DNA of 64,000 nucleotides from Chitinophagaceae bacterium (GTDB lineage Bacteria; Bacteroidota; Bacteroidia; Chitinophagales; Chitinophagaceae): NCBI GenBank assembly GCA_028288585.1, contig JAQBNL010000002.1, positions 33,592 to 97,591 of the forward strand, read 5' to 3'. Shown piece by piece: positions 41,661 to 50,043 of this stretch (position 1 is its first letter; each line of letters starts with the position of its first letter). The notes under the pieces were generated by a model. It saw only the letters and a program-made list of their open reading frames with translations, ran no database searches and was not told where the DNA came from. The position numbers and the translations under genes were made by a program.

Positions 41661-41875
41661 TCTTTTTTACCCTTGAATGTTGCATAAATTGCCATAGCAT
41701 GTCCATGCCCTAATTCAAATTCTTCTTTCAGCCAGTTGGTAATTTCTGTTGCTTTCACCGTTTTTACAAGTTGGCCGCCTTGCAGAAAACCTTTTTTTTC
41801 TGCAAGGCGTTTAAAGTCGCCAGGGCTTTTGCCGGTCTTTGTTTTGATATTATCTATATATGCCTGGAATGACAT
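41657..41875 (-). CDS. DUF4287-domain protein
   Basis: MSFQAYIDNIKTKTGKSPGDF...EITNWLKEEFELGHGHAMAIY. Confidence 0.85.
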   Translation of the reverse strand: MSFQAYIDNIKTKTGKSPGDFKRLAEKKGFLQGGQLVKTVKATEITNWLKEEFELGHGHAMAIYATFKGKKD

Positions 41876-41924
41876 AATTTATTTGTTTAGTTACTTTAAA
41901 ATTAAATTATTGAGTTATCCTCTT

Positions 41925-42359
41925 TTACGATTGATTTGAAAAATTGAACATCCAGCGAACACCAAACCTGTCTAAACAACAACCCCAATATCCCCAAAAC
42001 TCATCACGCATGGGAGCGATCTCGCTGCCACCTTCTGAAAGAGCATTGAACAACCTGTCAGTTTCTTCCCTTGTATCAGGCTCAAGATTAATGGTAGTGT
42101 TATTGCCTACCACTAATTTGTGTCCCATAGATTCAAGCATGTCTGTGCCCATTATAAGTGTGCCTCCTACTATTGGCAGTGATACATGCATTACGCTGTT
42201 TGCATCTTTTTCTGACATTGGTGGCATGCCGGGTTGCGCAGGCACATCTTTCATGCGCATAATGGGTATTACAAACTCAGTTTTAAAAACCGATTTGTAA
42301 AAATTGAATGCTTCTTCTGTGTTACCCTGAAAATTAAGATAGATAGATACTTTTGCCAT
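41925..42359 (-). CDS. VOC-family protein, PhnB-like
   Basis: Start at MAKVSIYLNFQGNTEEAFNFYKSVF; ends DEFWGYWGCCLDRFGVRWMFNFSNQS. Confidence 0.9.
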   Translation of the reverse strand: MAKVSIYLNFQGNTEEAFNFYKSVFKTEFVIPIMRMKDVPAQPGMPPMSEKDANSVMHVSLPIVGGTLIMGTDMLESMGHKLVVGNNTTINLEPDTREETDRLFNALSEGGSEIAPMRDEFWGYWGCCLDRFGVRWMFNFSNQS

Positions 42360-42381
42360 TTTTTTTAGTTTTTGTATTATT

Positions 42382-42897
42382 TTAAAATTGAGATTTATTT
42401 CTTGTTTCAGAAAACAATTTTTCCAATTGGTCAAAACAGATCGTGATGCCTTGTTCAAAACCTAATTCGACAATTTTCTGTAAAGCATCCTCGGTTGGAT
42501 AAATTAGTTTAAACTCCACTCTTGTGCCTGTATTGGTTTCAGTAAATACATTTTTACCTTTTGAAGTTGGCAGATCAGGATTGATATTTCCTTCTTCATC
42601 ACAAAAACAATCTTCTGCATCATAACTTTTTAAATGGTCAATGGCAATGTAATTCATGCGTCCCCAATGCTTTTGATTTTCGGGGCTTATCATTGCATAC
42701 AACCAAAAACCACCCACCGAAAAATTCATAGATTTAGTTTCGGCCCGCCATGGTGCAGGTCCCCACCACTGGTCAAGAAGTTCGCTTTCAGTGAAGGCAC
42801 GCCAAACATTTGCAACGGGTGCATCAAATTCTCTTGAAACAAGAATTGATCTTTCTTTTAAGTCCTTACTTACCTGCGTTTTATTGATACTGCTCAT
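42382..42897 (-). CDS. SRPBCC/AHSA1-like domain protein
   Basis: ILVSREFDAPVANVWRAFTESELLDQWWGPAPW. Confidence 0.9.
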   Translation of the reverse strand: MSSINKTQVSKDLKERSILVSREFDAPVANVWRAFTESELLDQWWGPAPWRAETKSMNFSVGGFWLYAMISPENQKHWGRMNYIAIDHLKSYDAEDCFCDEEGNINPDLPTSKGKNVFTETNTGTRVEFKLIYPTEDALQKIVELGFEQGITICFDQLEKLFSETRNKSQF

Positions 42898-42898
42898 T

Positions 42899-43213
42899 TT
42901 ATTTATTTTTTAATTTATTTAAAACTTTATCAAGCTGGTTGAATTTAGTGTCCCACATTTGGCGGAAGGGTTCAACAAAGTCGGCTACCTCTTTCATTTT
43001 TTTAGGATTAAAGTGATAATAGATCTCCCTGCCCGTTTGTTGCTGTTTAAGGATTTGGCATTCAGTTAAAATTTTTATGTGTTTAGAAACTGCCTGCCGG
43101 GTTGTATGAAAATGTTCTGCAAGGGCGTTAGGTGTCATTGCCTGCAGTGCAATAAGACCGATTATTGCTCTGCGGGTTGGGTCTGCAATAGCCTGGAATA
43201 CGTCTCTGCGCAT
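42899..43213 (-). CDS. ArsR-family transcriptional regulator
   Basis: [21 protein letters not shown]...[19 protein letters not shown]. Confidence 0.92.
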   Translation of the reverse strand: MRRDVFQAIADPTRRAIIGLIALQAMTPNALAEHFHTTRQAVSKHIKILTECQILKQQQTGREIYYHFNPKKMKEVADFVEPFRQMWDTKFNQLDKVLNKLKNK

Positions 43214-43420
43214 TTTATTTTTTGTTTATATGAAACTGTTCAGTTGCAAATATAAGTGCAACTATTCAGTTGCGCAAATTTTTTTAATTAATATATTTCG
43301 GTGCTGGCATTTTCAAACGTCCCGCTTGCAGCAATACCAATGTTAGCGGTTCGTGCTATTGACTTAGGTTGTCTGCAAAACCCGTTGTCATCGGTTTTTA
43401 ATTATTGTTTTTCAGGGTCG

Positions 43421-43570
43421 TTAGCGGTTGTTTTTCACCTCGTCAATAAATGTTCTAATTGTTTCAATCATTGTCTTACTAAACTTTTTCAATTCAAGTA
43501 GGTCTTTGTCGCCTGTAAGTAAATAGCCAGCTTTGCCATCTTTTGCCAATGCAAGTAGCTGATGTTGCAT
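43421..43570 (-). pseudogene. C-terminal remnant of a PIN-domain toxin-like gene
   Basis: Manual translation MQHQLLALAKDGKAGYLLTGDKDLLELKKFSKTMIETIRTFIDEVKNNR*. N-terminal part absent; replaced by repeat sequence. Confidence 0.65.
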
Positions 43571-43579
43571 TGTCCAGTA

Positions 43580-43750
43580 GGGAATTGACCAACTGTCTGC
43601 CCGGACTGAAGCTAAATTTATAACTAAAAGCCGAAGTCAACCTACAAAAACTCGGCAGAATTCCGTGCGCCGAAACCAAAGCCTGGCATGTACTGCCGAT
43701 GATTGCTTCAATTCCAGCCCCAATTGCACAAAACCTTTTGTTGGTGGCTG
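43580..43750 (-). repeat. attC-like palindromic repeat, site C (left arm degraded)
   Basis: Shares GAAGCTAAATTTATAACTAAAAGCCGA and GCCGAAACCAAA..CCTGG with site A; ends GTTGGTGGCTG. Confidence 0.6.
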
Positions 43751-43764
43751 ACAAATTGTAAAGG

Positions 43765-44277
43765 CTACCCCTTTTCTGTCAAGTCAAGTTTATAAAGCCA
43801 ATATCTTTTCCCAAGTCGTTTGTCAATTTCTCTTAAGATTGTAAACCCGATACTTTCATAAATATGTCTTGCTTTGTCCATAAGTTCTGATGTATGCAAT
43901 GCAATTACTCCCTCATTATTTTGTCTTGCAGTGGCAATACAAATTGTTGTCAACTTCTTACCAATTCCTTGTCCACCAAATTCCGGATCTACCGAAACGA
44001 AACGAATGTAGCACCAATCTTTGTCGTAAATATCAGTTGGATTTCCTTTTGGAACAAGAAAAGCCATTCCAATTACTTTGTCATTGTCAGTCGTGCAAAT
44101 TATGGATGTTGATTTGTCAAGCAGTTCAGTATAAGTATTGTCGTCAGTTAATGTGTTGTAAAGCTTTAACCAATTGTCGCTTGTCAATTTTGATTCAAAT
44201 TGTCTCCACGATTTAATAGCCAGGTTTTTTAACTCGGTCAAGTCATTAATATTTCCTTTTCTATAAATTATATTCAT
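43765..44277 (-). CDS. GNAT-family N-acetyltransferase
   Basis: YIRFVSVDPEFGGQGIGKKLTTICIATARQNN, ARHIYESIGFTILRE. Confidence 0.9.
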   Translation of the reverse strand: MNIIYRKGNINDLTELKNLAIKSWRQFESKLTSDNWLKLYNTLTDDNTYTELLDKSTSIICTTDNDKVIGMAFLVPKGNPTDIYDKDWCYIRFVSVDPEFGGQGIGKKLTTICIATARQNNEGVIALHTSELMDKARHIYESIGFTILREIDKRLGKRYWLYKLDLTEKG

Positions 44278-44352
44278 TAGGAATTGTCAATGTGAAGAGA
44301 GCGATTTGCAATCTTAGTGATGTCGTTCATTTTTAATTACTGTTGGTATTGT

Positions 44353-44430
44353 TTACTTAGCATTAAACATCCAACGAATTCCCAACCTGACAAGGCTTAC
44401 ACCCCAGTAGTCCCAGCACTCATCGTGAGG
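44353..44430 (-). pseudogene. C-terminal fragment of a VOC/PhnB-like gene
   Basis: Manual minus-strand translation HPHDECWDYWGVSLVRLGIRWMFNAK*, comparable to DEFWGYWGCCLDRFGVRWMFNFSNQS of the 41925-42359 gene. Confidence 0.65.
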
Positions 44431-44438
44431 GTGCAAAG

Positions 44439-44679
44439 TTATTTATCTGTTTTCATTTTAGTTACCTTAAAAACTTTTCCTTTCTTGTCGTAAGTCGTCC
44501 ACTCACCAACTTGCTTGCCTTTGTCAAAGTAACCTGAACGCATAATTACTCCGTCCTTACGAAACCATTCAAAATCCATGAAGTTCTTCACCAAGCATTT
44601 GTCCCTTTGCCCAAAGAGTTCCGTCCTTATGATATTTTACAAATTTTTCTGTCGTTGATTTCTTAGAAGTTGTTGGCAT
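44439..44679 (-). pseudogene. Frameshifted MORN-variant/YwqK-like short gene
   Basis: MPTTSKKSTTEKFVKYHKDGTLWAKGQMLGEELHGF| then |EWFRKDGVIMRSGYFDKGKQVGEWTTYDKKGKVFKVTKMKTDK*. Two reading frames joined only if 2 nt are restored near 44563. Confidence 0.7.
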
Positions 44680-44729
44680 ATCGTTTTTTTTGCAATCGGC
44701 TCAAAACTAGCAGTGTCGCCAAGTGGTTG

Positions 44730-44925
44730 CCGCTAACGTTTAGGTATTGCCGAAGGCGGGATATTTTATAATGTTCAGCCCTGAACCGCTGCCCAATAAT
44801 GATTTAATTGAAGTTAACAACTAAAAGCCAAATGGATATTCGTCAAGCCAGAACCAAAGTACAACGATGCAAACTGCCGATGTTTCAATGTCCTGCCCCA
44901 CTTGCAGCAATATTTTTGTTAGCTG
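44730..44925 (-). repeat. attC-like imperfect palindrome, site D
   Basis: CCGCTAACGTTTAGGTATTGCCGAAGGCGGG pairs with CCCCACTTGCAGCAATATTTTTGTTAGCTG. Confidence 0.7.
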
Positions 44926-44961
44926 TTTGTTGCTTTGTTCTTCTTTAGTGTGTCTCTAGTC

Positions 44962-45507
44962 TTAGAGGAATTTGCTGAAATACATATACCAATTCCATTC
45001 CCAGGTTTCCCCTTTATCTTCCGAAAAAGCTTGGCTCCAAATTGGGTTTTCTTTGTCTCTAATGTCCCAACGAAATGTCACTAATATTTCCTTTCCATTG
45101 AAAACGTCTTTGGTAAAAAAGTGTGCGATTGTGTCATCAAACGAACCCACAACAGGTGGATCTAATTTTCCCTCATTAGAATCTGCCCAATAAATACTCC
45201 ACAATCTTGTCTTTGGATTAAAAAGTCGGATAGACATTCCTTCAAATGGAACACCATCAAATGTAGCAAGGTAGTTGTCAATATTTCCAATACCATTTAA
45301 AACACGATACATCTCTTGTGTCGAGTCAAATTCTATCCACTCATTACAATTGTCTAACCGGGATTTTAATTTTCTATTATGCAGTTTCCATTTGCCTTCA
45401 TAAAAATCAAAGTCATGTTTTGATGAATTTGGCGATGCCGTAATTATTAACTCTCCGTTTTTGTCGAAATTCACTTTTGGGATTTCTAAGTTATTGCTAT
45501 TGCTCAT
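44962..45507 (-). CDS. Hypothetical protein (DUF1579-like), cassette-like gene
   Basis: Start at MSNSNNLEIPKVNF. Flanked by GTTAGCTGTT (44918) and AACAGCTAAC (45554). Confidence 0.7.
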   Translation of the reverse strand: MSNSNNLEIPKVNFDKNGELIITASPNSSKHDFDFYEGKWKLHNRKLKSRLDNCNEWIEFDSTQEMYRVLNGIGNIDNYLATFDGVPFEGMSIRLFNPKTRLWSIYWADSNEGKLDPPVVGSFDDTIAHFFTKDVFNGKEILVTFRWDIRDKENPIWSQAFSEDKGETWEWNWYMYFSKFL

Positions 45508-45553
45508 ATTGTATTTTGTCTGCCTAAAATTATTTGAGTAGCTACTTTGCAAT

Positions 45554-45596
45554 AACAGCTAACGTTCGAGCCTTGCGGCAAACCTTTTGTTGTGCG
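45554..45596 (-). repeat. Short attC-like site E (arms only)
   Basis: AACAGCTAACGTTCGAGCCTTGCGGCAAACCTTTTGTTGTGCG. Confidence 0.55.
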
Positions 45597-45601
45597 TTCG
45601 T

Positions 45602-46231
45602 TTATTTCCTTGCTATTAACACTGTGTGTACTTCTTCTGTTGCAATACTTTTTTTGTAAATTTTGTTAAGCAATTTGATTGTTTCAAAATTATTATTTGC
45701 TAGTTCTTTCCTCAAACTCTCCAATGTGTGAAAATAAAAGTAGGTTCTGTCGCCACTACTCGCAGTTTGAAAACCTGATTTACTATAATCGCCTTCAACA
45801 AAACTGATGTATAAAACTCCTTTGTCATTAAGTAAGTTGCCACAGTCTTTAACCAATTTTGAACTGTCAGATTCTGATAAATAAGGCAAACAAAATCCAC
45901 AAATAATGCCGTCAAACGTACTATGCAACTTGTCTATTTCTCTACAGTCCATAACTTTAAAGTTCACTGTTGGGTTATTTGCTTTTGCTAACTCAATCAT
46001 ATTTGGCGAAATGTCAATTCCTTCAATTCTAAAGTCTGGTCTTTTGTTAAGTAAATATTTTGTGATATTTCCTGGTCCACACCCAATTTCTAAAATTGTC
46101 GCATTTTCTATCTTTACCTCCTCGCAAAATGTGTCATAGGTGTCATCATACAAGTCCAAATCCATAAACTTGTCTTGATAAAGTTTTGCTACTTTATTCC
46201 AAGTGTCAAATGTTTCTTGATATGTGTCCAC
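45602..46231 (-). CDS. Class I SAM-dependent methyltransferase, cassette-like gene
   Basis: ATILEIGCGPGNITKYLLNKRPDFRIEGIDISPNMIELAKANNP. Confidence 0.9.
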   Translation of the reverse strand: MDTYQETFDTWNKVAKLYQDKFMDLDLYDDTYDTFCEEVKIENATILEIGCGPGNITKYLLNKRPDFRIEGIDISPNMIELAKANNPTVNFKVMDCREIDKLHSTFDGIICGFCLPYLSESDSSKLVKDCGNLLNDKGVLYISFVEGDYSKSGFQTASSGDRTYFYFHTLESLRKELANNNFETIKLLNKIYKKSIATEEVHTVLIARK

Positions 46232-46251
46232 TACGAGGTTCTTTTAATTGA

Positions 46252-46448
46252 CCACAACGGTCACGGCTTGGCGATGTGGCGGCATTTGAAAAACGTCCAT
46301 CCCGGAACTGCAGCCGAATAGAATTACTGGTGATGAAGATAAGTACAAAAGCCCAATAGAATTACGTCTGCCGAAACCGCTGATGATAACGAACAAAAAG
46401 ATGAGATTTATTTCTCTGCCAACATTGCAGCAAACCCAATGTTGTGCG
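46252..46448 (-). repeat. attC-like imperfect palindrome, site F
   Basis: CCACAACGGTCACGGCTTGGCGATGTGGCGGC pairs with CTGCCAACATTGCAGCAAACCCAATGTTGTGCG. Confidence 0.7.
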
Positions 46449-46464
46449 ATGCCCGGTTCATGTT

Positions 46465-47403
46465 TTAATCCTTGCAGTAGTGATATACTGTTTCTATCTT
46501 AATGGTTCCATTGATCTTAATGGCCGCCAATGCAATTTTTGGAGTCTTAGGCTGGGCCCAGCTATTAAGTTTGTAATCAAAGAAAGCCAGCTCGTGTCCT
46601 TCAGAATCATATCCTTCAGAATTTGACCCAGCCATAAGAATCCCCTGATGGACTATTATAGAGGCTTTAGTTTTTTCTTCCCATTGATATCGCTCATCCA
46701 TAATATATTCGAAACATACATAAATTCCTTCTTTGGGTATGTAAATGTTCAGTGAATCAATTGTCAATGTTTGTTTGCCAACTTCATTTGGAAAATAAAA
46801 TACCGGCTTTTCATAAATTAATTCATCAGGTAATTTTGTTTTTTTTGAATAGGAGAAAAAACTGATGAGGAATGGGCTGTTAACCGCATACTCAGGCATG
46901 AAGTTGAATTTGTATAACCAGAATGAAAGTGACATTAGCTTTGCAGGAGTTTTGTTCGCAACGATATGTACAGCAGCTTTGCCATTACTCTCACCTCTTG
47001 TACACATTACTCCGCCGCTTGGTTCTTCTCTTTTAGTTTTAGTAAAATTTGTAATCTTTTCCTCATGAGTAAATTTGCAGGATTGTACAAGTACTTCGGG
47101 AAGTGATGATGATTTGCGTATTAAATAAATGGTGTCAAACAACTTGTTGGACTTTGGAATGAAATTTAAATCGTCATAGCCAATATATGAAATCCGAAAT
47201 GAGCACTTTTCTTTAGCAGGAATTTTGAAAATGCCTCCCTGGTTAGCAGAACTATATATCTTCTTAGTCAAATTAAATATACTCGCAAAGGATAACTCTG
47301 AACTGTCAAATGCAGATTTAATTGAAACTTGGGTTTGTGAAAAACCTGTAGTAATAAATGAAGACACAGTAAATGCCCAAAAAATTATACATTTTATTTT
47401 CAT
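46465..47403 (-). CDS. Secreted protein with CarboxypepD_reg-like N-terminal domain, cassette-like gene
   Basis: Start at MKIKCIIFWAFTVSSFITTGFSQ. SAFDSSELSFASIFNLTKKIYSSANQGGIFKIPAKEKCSFRISYIGYDDL. Confidence 0.7.
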   Translation of the reverse strand: MKIKCIIFWAFTVSSFITTGFSQTQVSIKSAFDSSELSFASIFNLTKKIYSSANQGGIFKIPAKEKCSFRISYIGYDDLNFIPKSNKLFDTIYLIRKSSSLPEVLVQSCKFTHEEKITNFTKTKREEPSGGVMCTRGESNGKAAVHIVANKTPAKLMSLSFWLYKFNFMPEYAVNSPFLISFFSYSKKTKLPDELIYEKPVFYFPNEVGKQTLTIDSLNIYIPKEGIYVCFEYIMDERYQWEEKTKASIIVHQGILMAGSNSEGYDSEGHELAFFDYKLNSWAQPKTPKIALAAIKINGTIKIETVYHYCKD

Positions 47404-47424
47404 TAGATAGTGATAAGAGGGTAT

Positions 47425-47620
47425 CGCACAATGGTAAGGCTTGGCGATGGGCTGGTATTTTATAATGTCAAAGCCCGTAACCGAAGCCGATTGAAATACT
47501 AAAGATGAAGTTAACAATTAAAAGCTGATTTATGTTCGTCGGCTGAAACTACTGCTGATAGTGAGTTGTAGCTCATTATTGTTCCGTCTGCCAGCCTATT
47601 GCCAAACCTGCTGTTGGCAG
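47425..47620 (-). repeat. attC-like imperfect palindrome, site G
   Basis: CGCACAATGGTAAGGCTTGGCGATGGGCTGG pairs with CTGCCAGCCTATTGCCAAACCTGCTGTTGGCAG. Confidence 0.75.
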
Positions 47621-47628
47621 TTGTTTTG

Positions 47629-48627
47629 TCAATTTTTATAGCCGAACATTTTGCATAATTCAGGATACTGATTTGTCAAGTTGTTCTCAGACCATTCTTT
47701 TCCAATGAGCTTCTGTCTCTTAATTTTAAGAGGCTTCATTATGTCGTTTGTTTTTGCCTCGTAGGCGTCATTTGCGGTATACAAGAATTCTTCAAATTGT
47801 GGGTCTTCTGAATTTAGGAGGCTTTCAAATTTTTCAGTTTGGAAAATTTTTATTGTATCAAATGCAAATTGTCCCTTTGAAACAACCCAAGCTTTGAAAT
47901 AATCGAATTCATCATCACCACATCCTCTTCGATAGATATAGGCTAATGCCCAATTGTCCCAAGTATTTAATTCATTAAGTTTTATCAATAAGATTTTATT
48001 AAACCTCCTTATTTCATTTGGACTGAAAGCTTCCAGTTTTTTTCTAAGTAGCTCCAAAAAATCAAGTTTGCTTGTTGTTGTACGTCTTGATGTGTCAATC
48101 AATTCCCAAAATATAAGCTCGTCAATTTTTCTTTTGTCTGTAGTCGGCTCAGGTTTAGGTCGCTCCAATTTTTCAACTGTCAACTTAAGTGACTGAATTT
48201 TGTATATCTCATCAGTGTCATTAAGTTGAATTAAACCTTGTAAAAATTTATTAATGCCTGCTAATGTGTATTCTTGTTGTTCTTGAAGTCGCTTCTTTCT
48301 AATTTCACTTTTTGCATCAGCTTCATAGTCTTTTTTATAATCCCATAATCTCTCGAGCCTCATTTTTAAAATGCCTTTCCATAAAATTTTGAACTCTTGA
48401 GCAAGATTTTCACGAAGCAAAACGCCTTCAACGTTGTCCACAAACGAATTAAATTGTCCTGTGTCATACTCGTCATGAATAAAAGATATTAATTCTTTAT
48501 ATCGTTTATCTCGCATCCAACTTTTACCTACTTCAGCAAATAATTCTTCAAGGGTTTCGTATTTTTTTTTGTCATTCTTTTTTTCAAGAAACTGGTCTAA
48601 GTCATTAAGGAATTTTATTCTGCTCAT
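47629..48627 (-). CDS. Hypothetical protein, cassette-like gene (DUF4240-like region possible)
   Basis: ELIFWELIDTSRRTTTSKLDFLELLRKKLEAFSPNEIRRFNKIL. Flanked by GTTGGCAGTT (47613) and AACTGCCAAC (48641). Confidence 0.7.
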   Translation of the reverse strand: MSRIKFLNDLDQFLEKKNDKKKYETLEELFAEVGKSWMRDKRYKELISFIHDEYDTGQFNSFVDNVEGVLLRENLAQEFKILWKGILKMRLERLWDYKKDYEADAKSEIRKKRLQEQQEYTLAGINKFLQGLIQLNDTDEIYKIQSLKLTVEKLERPKPEPTTDKRKIDELIFWELIDTSRRTTTSKLDFLELLRKKLEAFSPNEIRRFNKILLIKLNELNTWDNWALAYIYRRGCGDDEFDYFKAWVVSKGQFAFDTIKIFQTEKFESLLNSEDPQFEEFLYTANDAYEAKTNDIMKPLKIKRQKLIGKEWSENNLTNQYPELCKMFGYKN

Positions 48628-48823
48628 CGTCTTTTAAAATAACTGCCAACTCAAATATATGCGCAAGTTTTTAAAATCCGCAAATTAGCCGAATCCTTTA
48701 TTTGTATTGATTATCACGGCCTTAGTAAACTGTTAAGTAACAGTAAACTTTCGCTTTTTACATTGTTTATTTAAGCCGGCAATACAAATTACGCCTGTTT
48801 AATTTTATTCTTAGGCTAAAAAA

Positions 48824-48930
48824 GCTGCCGGATAGAACGGATAGCACGGTGAAGGTTTGTGTATGGCTTTTGTGTCGGACTTGCAGTGATAGCCGGAACT
48901 GAAATTGATTAATGAGCTGATGCTGACAGC
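48824..48930. repeat. Dispersed intergenic repeat, family 2, copy 1
   Basis: GCTGCCGGATAGAACGGATAGCACGGTGAAGGTTTGTG...TTGCAGTGATAGCCGGAACTGA aligns with the copy at 57790. Confidence 0.6.
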
Positions 48931-48937
48931 CCACCCT

Positions 48938-49987
48938 CTACAAATCTTTGTGCTCACTATACTTCTTCCATTTCTCAATCACCGCTTTCATATCATCCGG
49001 CAATTCACTTTCAAAATTCATTTGTTTTTTTGTAGCAGGATGAATGAAGCCAAGCTGCTGGGCATGCAGTGCATGGCGTGGACAAATAGCAAAACAGTTG
49101 TCAACAAACTGTTTGTATTTAGTAAATACAGTTCCCTTGACAATCCTGTCGCCGCCATAAAAATCATCATTAAATATGGGGTGGCCAATGAGCTGCATGT
49201 GTACCCGTATCTGGTGGGTGCGTCCTGTCTCCAGCCTGCACTCAACAAGGGTTACATAATTAAACCGCTCCAAAACTTTGTAATGGGTAATAGCATCTTT
49301 GCCATGCTCGCCATCGGGGTATGCAGTAAATAGTTTTCTAAAACGCTGGTGCCTGCCAACATGTGCTTTAATGGTTCCTTCATTGTCTTCAAAATCTCCC
49401 CATACCAATGCCATGTATCTCCTGTGAACTGTATGATCAAAAAATTGTTTGGCAAGGTGAGTCATCGCTTTTGCATTTTTTGCAATTACTAATAAACCCG
49501 TTGTGTTTTTATCAATGCGGTGCACCAGGCCAAACCGCGAAAGATTTGTTTCGTCAATATCAGGGTTTTGTTGTTTGAGATGATATGCAATACCATTAAT
49601 TAAAGTGCCGCTGCGGTTGCCGCTGCCGGGATGAACTACAATGCCTGCCGGTTTATTAACTATCATCACATCATCATCTTCATACACAATGTTGATCGGT
49701 ATATTTTCAGGAATGATGTCTGTTGTTTCAGGAATGCGGCTTTCGTATAAAACAATTTTTTCGCCCGGCTTTATTTTATGGTTTGATTTTATAGGCTTCT
49801 CGTTTACCAACACTCTTTCTGATTCTATTGCCTGCTGAATTTTATTGCGGGTTGCGCCTTCAATGCGGTGCATTAAAAATTTATCAATGCGCAGTGGTTC
49901 CTGCCCTTTGTCAACCACAATGGTAAGCCGCTCAAATAATTCATCGGCTTCTCCGGGTAGTTCTTCTTCTATATTTTCTTCTGTCAT
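48938..49987 (-). CDS. RluD-family 23S rRNA pseudouridine synthase
   Basis: S4 region, VNKPAGIVVHPGSGNRSGTLINGIAYHL, LVHRIDKNTTGLLVIAKN, GRTHQIRVHM. Confidence 0.95.
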   Translation of the reverse strand: MTEENIEEELPGEADELFERLTIVVDKGQEPLRIDKFLMHRIEGATRNKIQQAIESERVLVNEKPIKSNHKIKPGEKIVLYESRIPETTDIIPENIPINIVYEDDDVMIVNKPAGIVVHPGSGNRSGTLINGIAYHLKQQNPDIDETNLSRFGLVHRIDKNTTGLLVIAKNAKAMTHLAKQFFDHTVHRRYMALVWGDFEDNEGTIKAHVGRHQRFRKLFTAYPDGEHGKDAITHYKVLERFNYVTLVECRLETGRTHQIRVHMQLIGHPIFNDDFYGGDRIVKGTVFTKYKQFVDNCFAICPRHALHAQQLGFIHPATKKQMNFESELPDDMKAVIEKWKKYSEHKDL

Positions 49988-50020
49988 AATTTTTTATTTA
50001 CCTCATCCGCCCTTTGTGCA

Positions 50021-50040
50021 CCTTCTCCTTAAGGAGAAGG
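50021..50040. repeat. Perfect 20-bp palindrome CCTTCTCCTTAAGGAGAAGG
   Basis: Read directly; lies just past the tsaD stop codon. Confidence 0.6.
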
Positions 50041-50043
50041 GAA

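Noticed and set aside
43494-43754. 86-aa ORF in the track
   Set aside because: Runs through repeat C and out of frame with the PIN remnant; no protein similarity recognised
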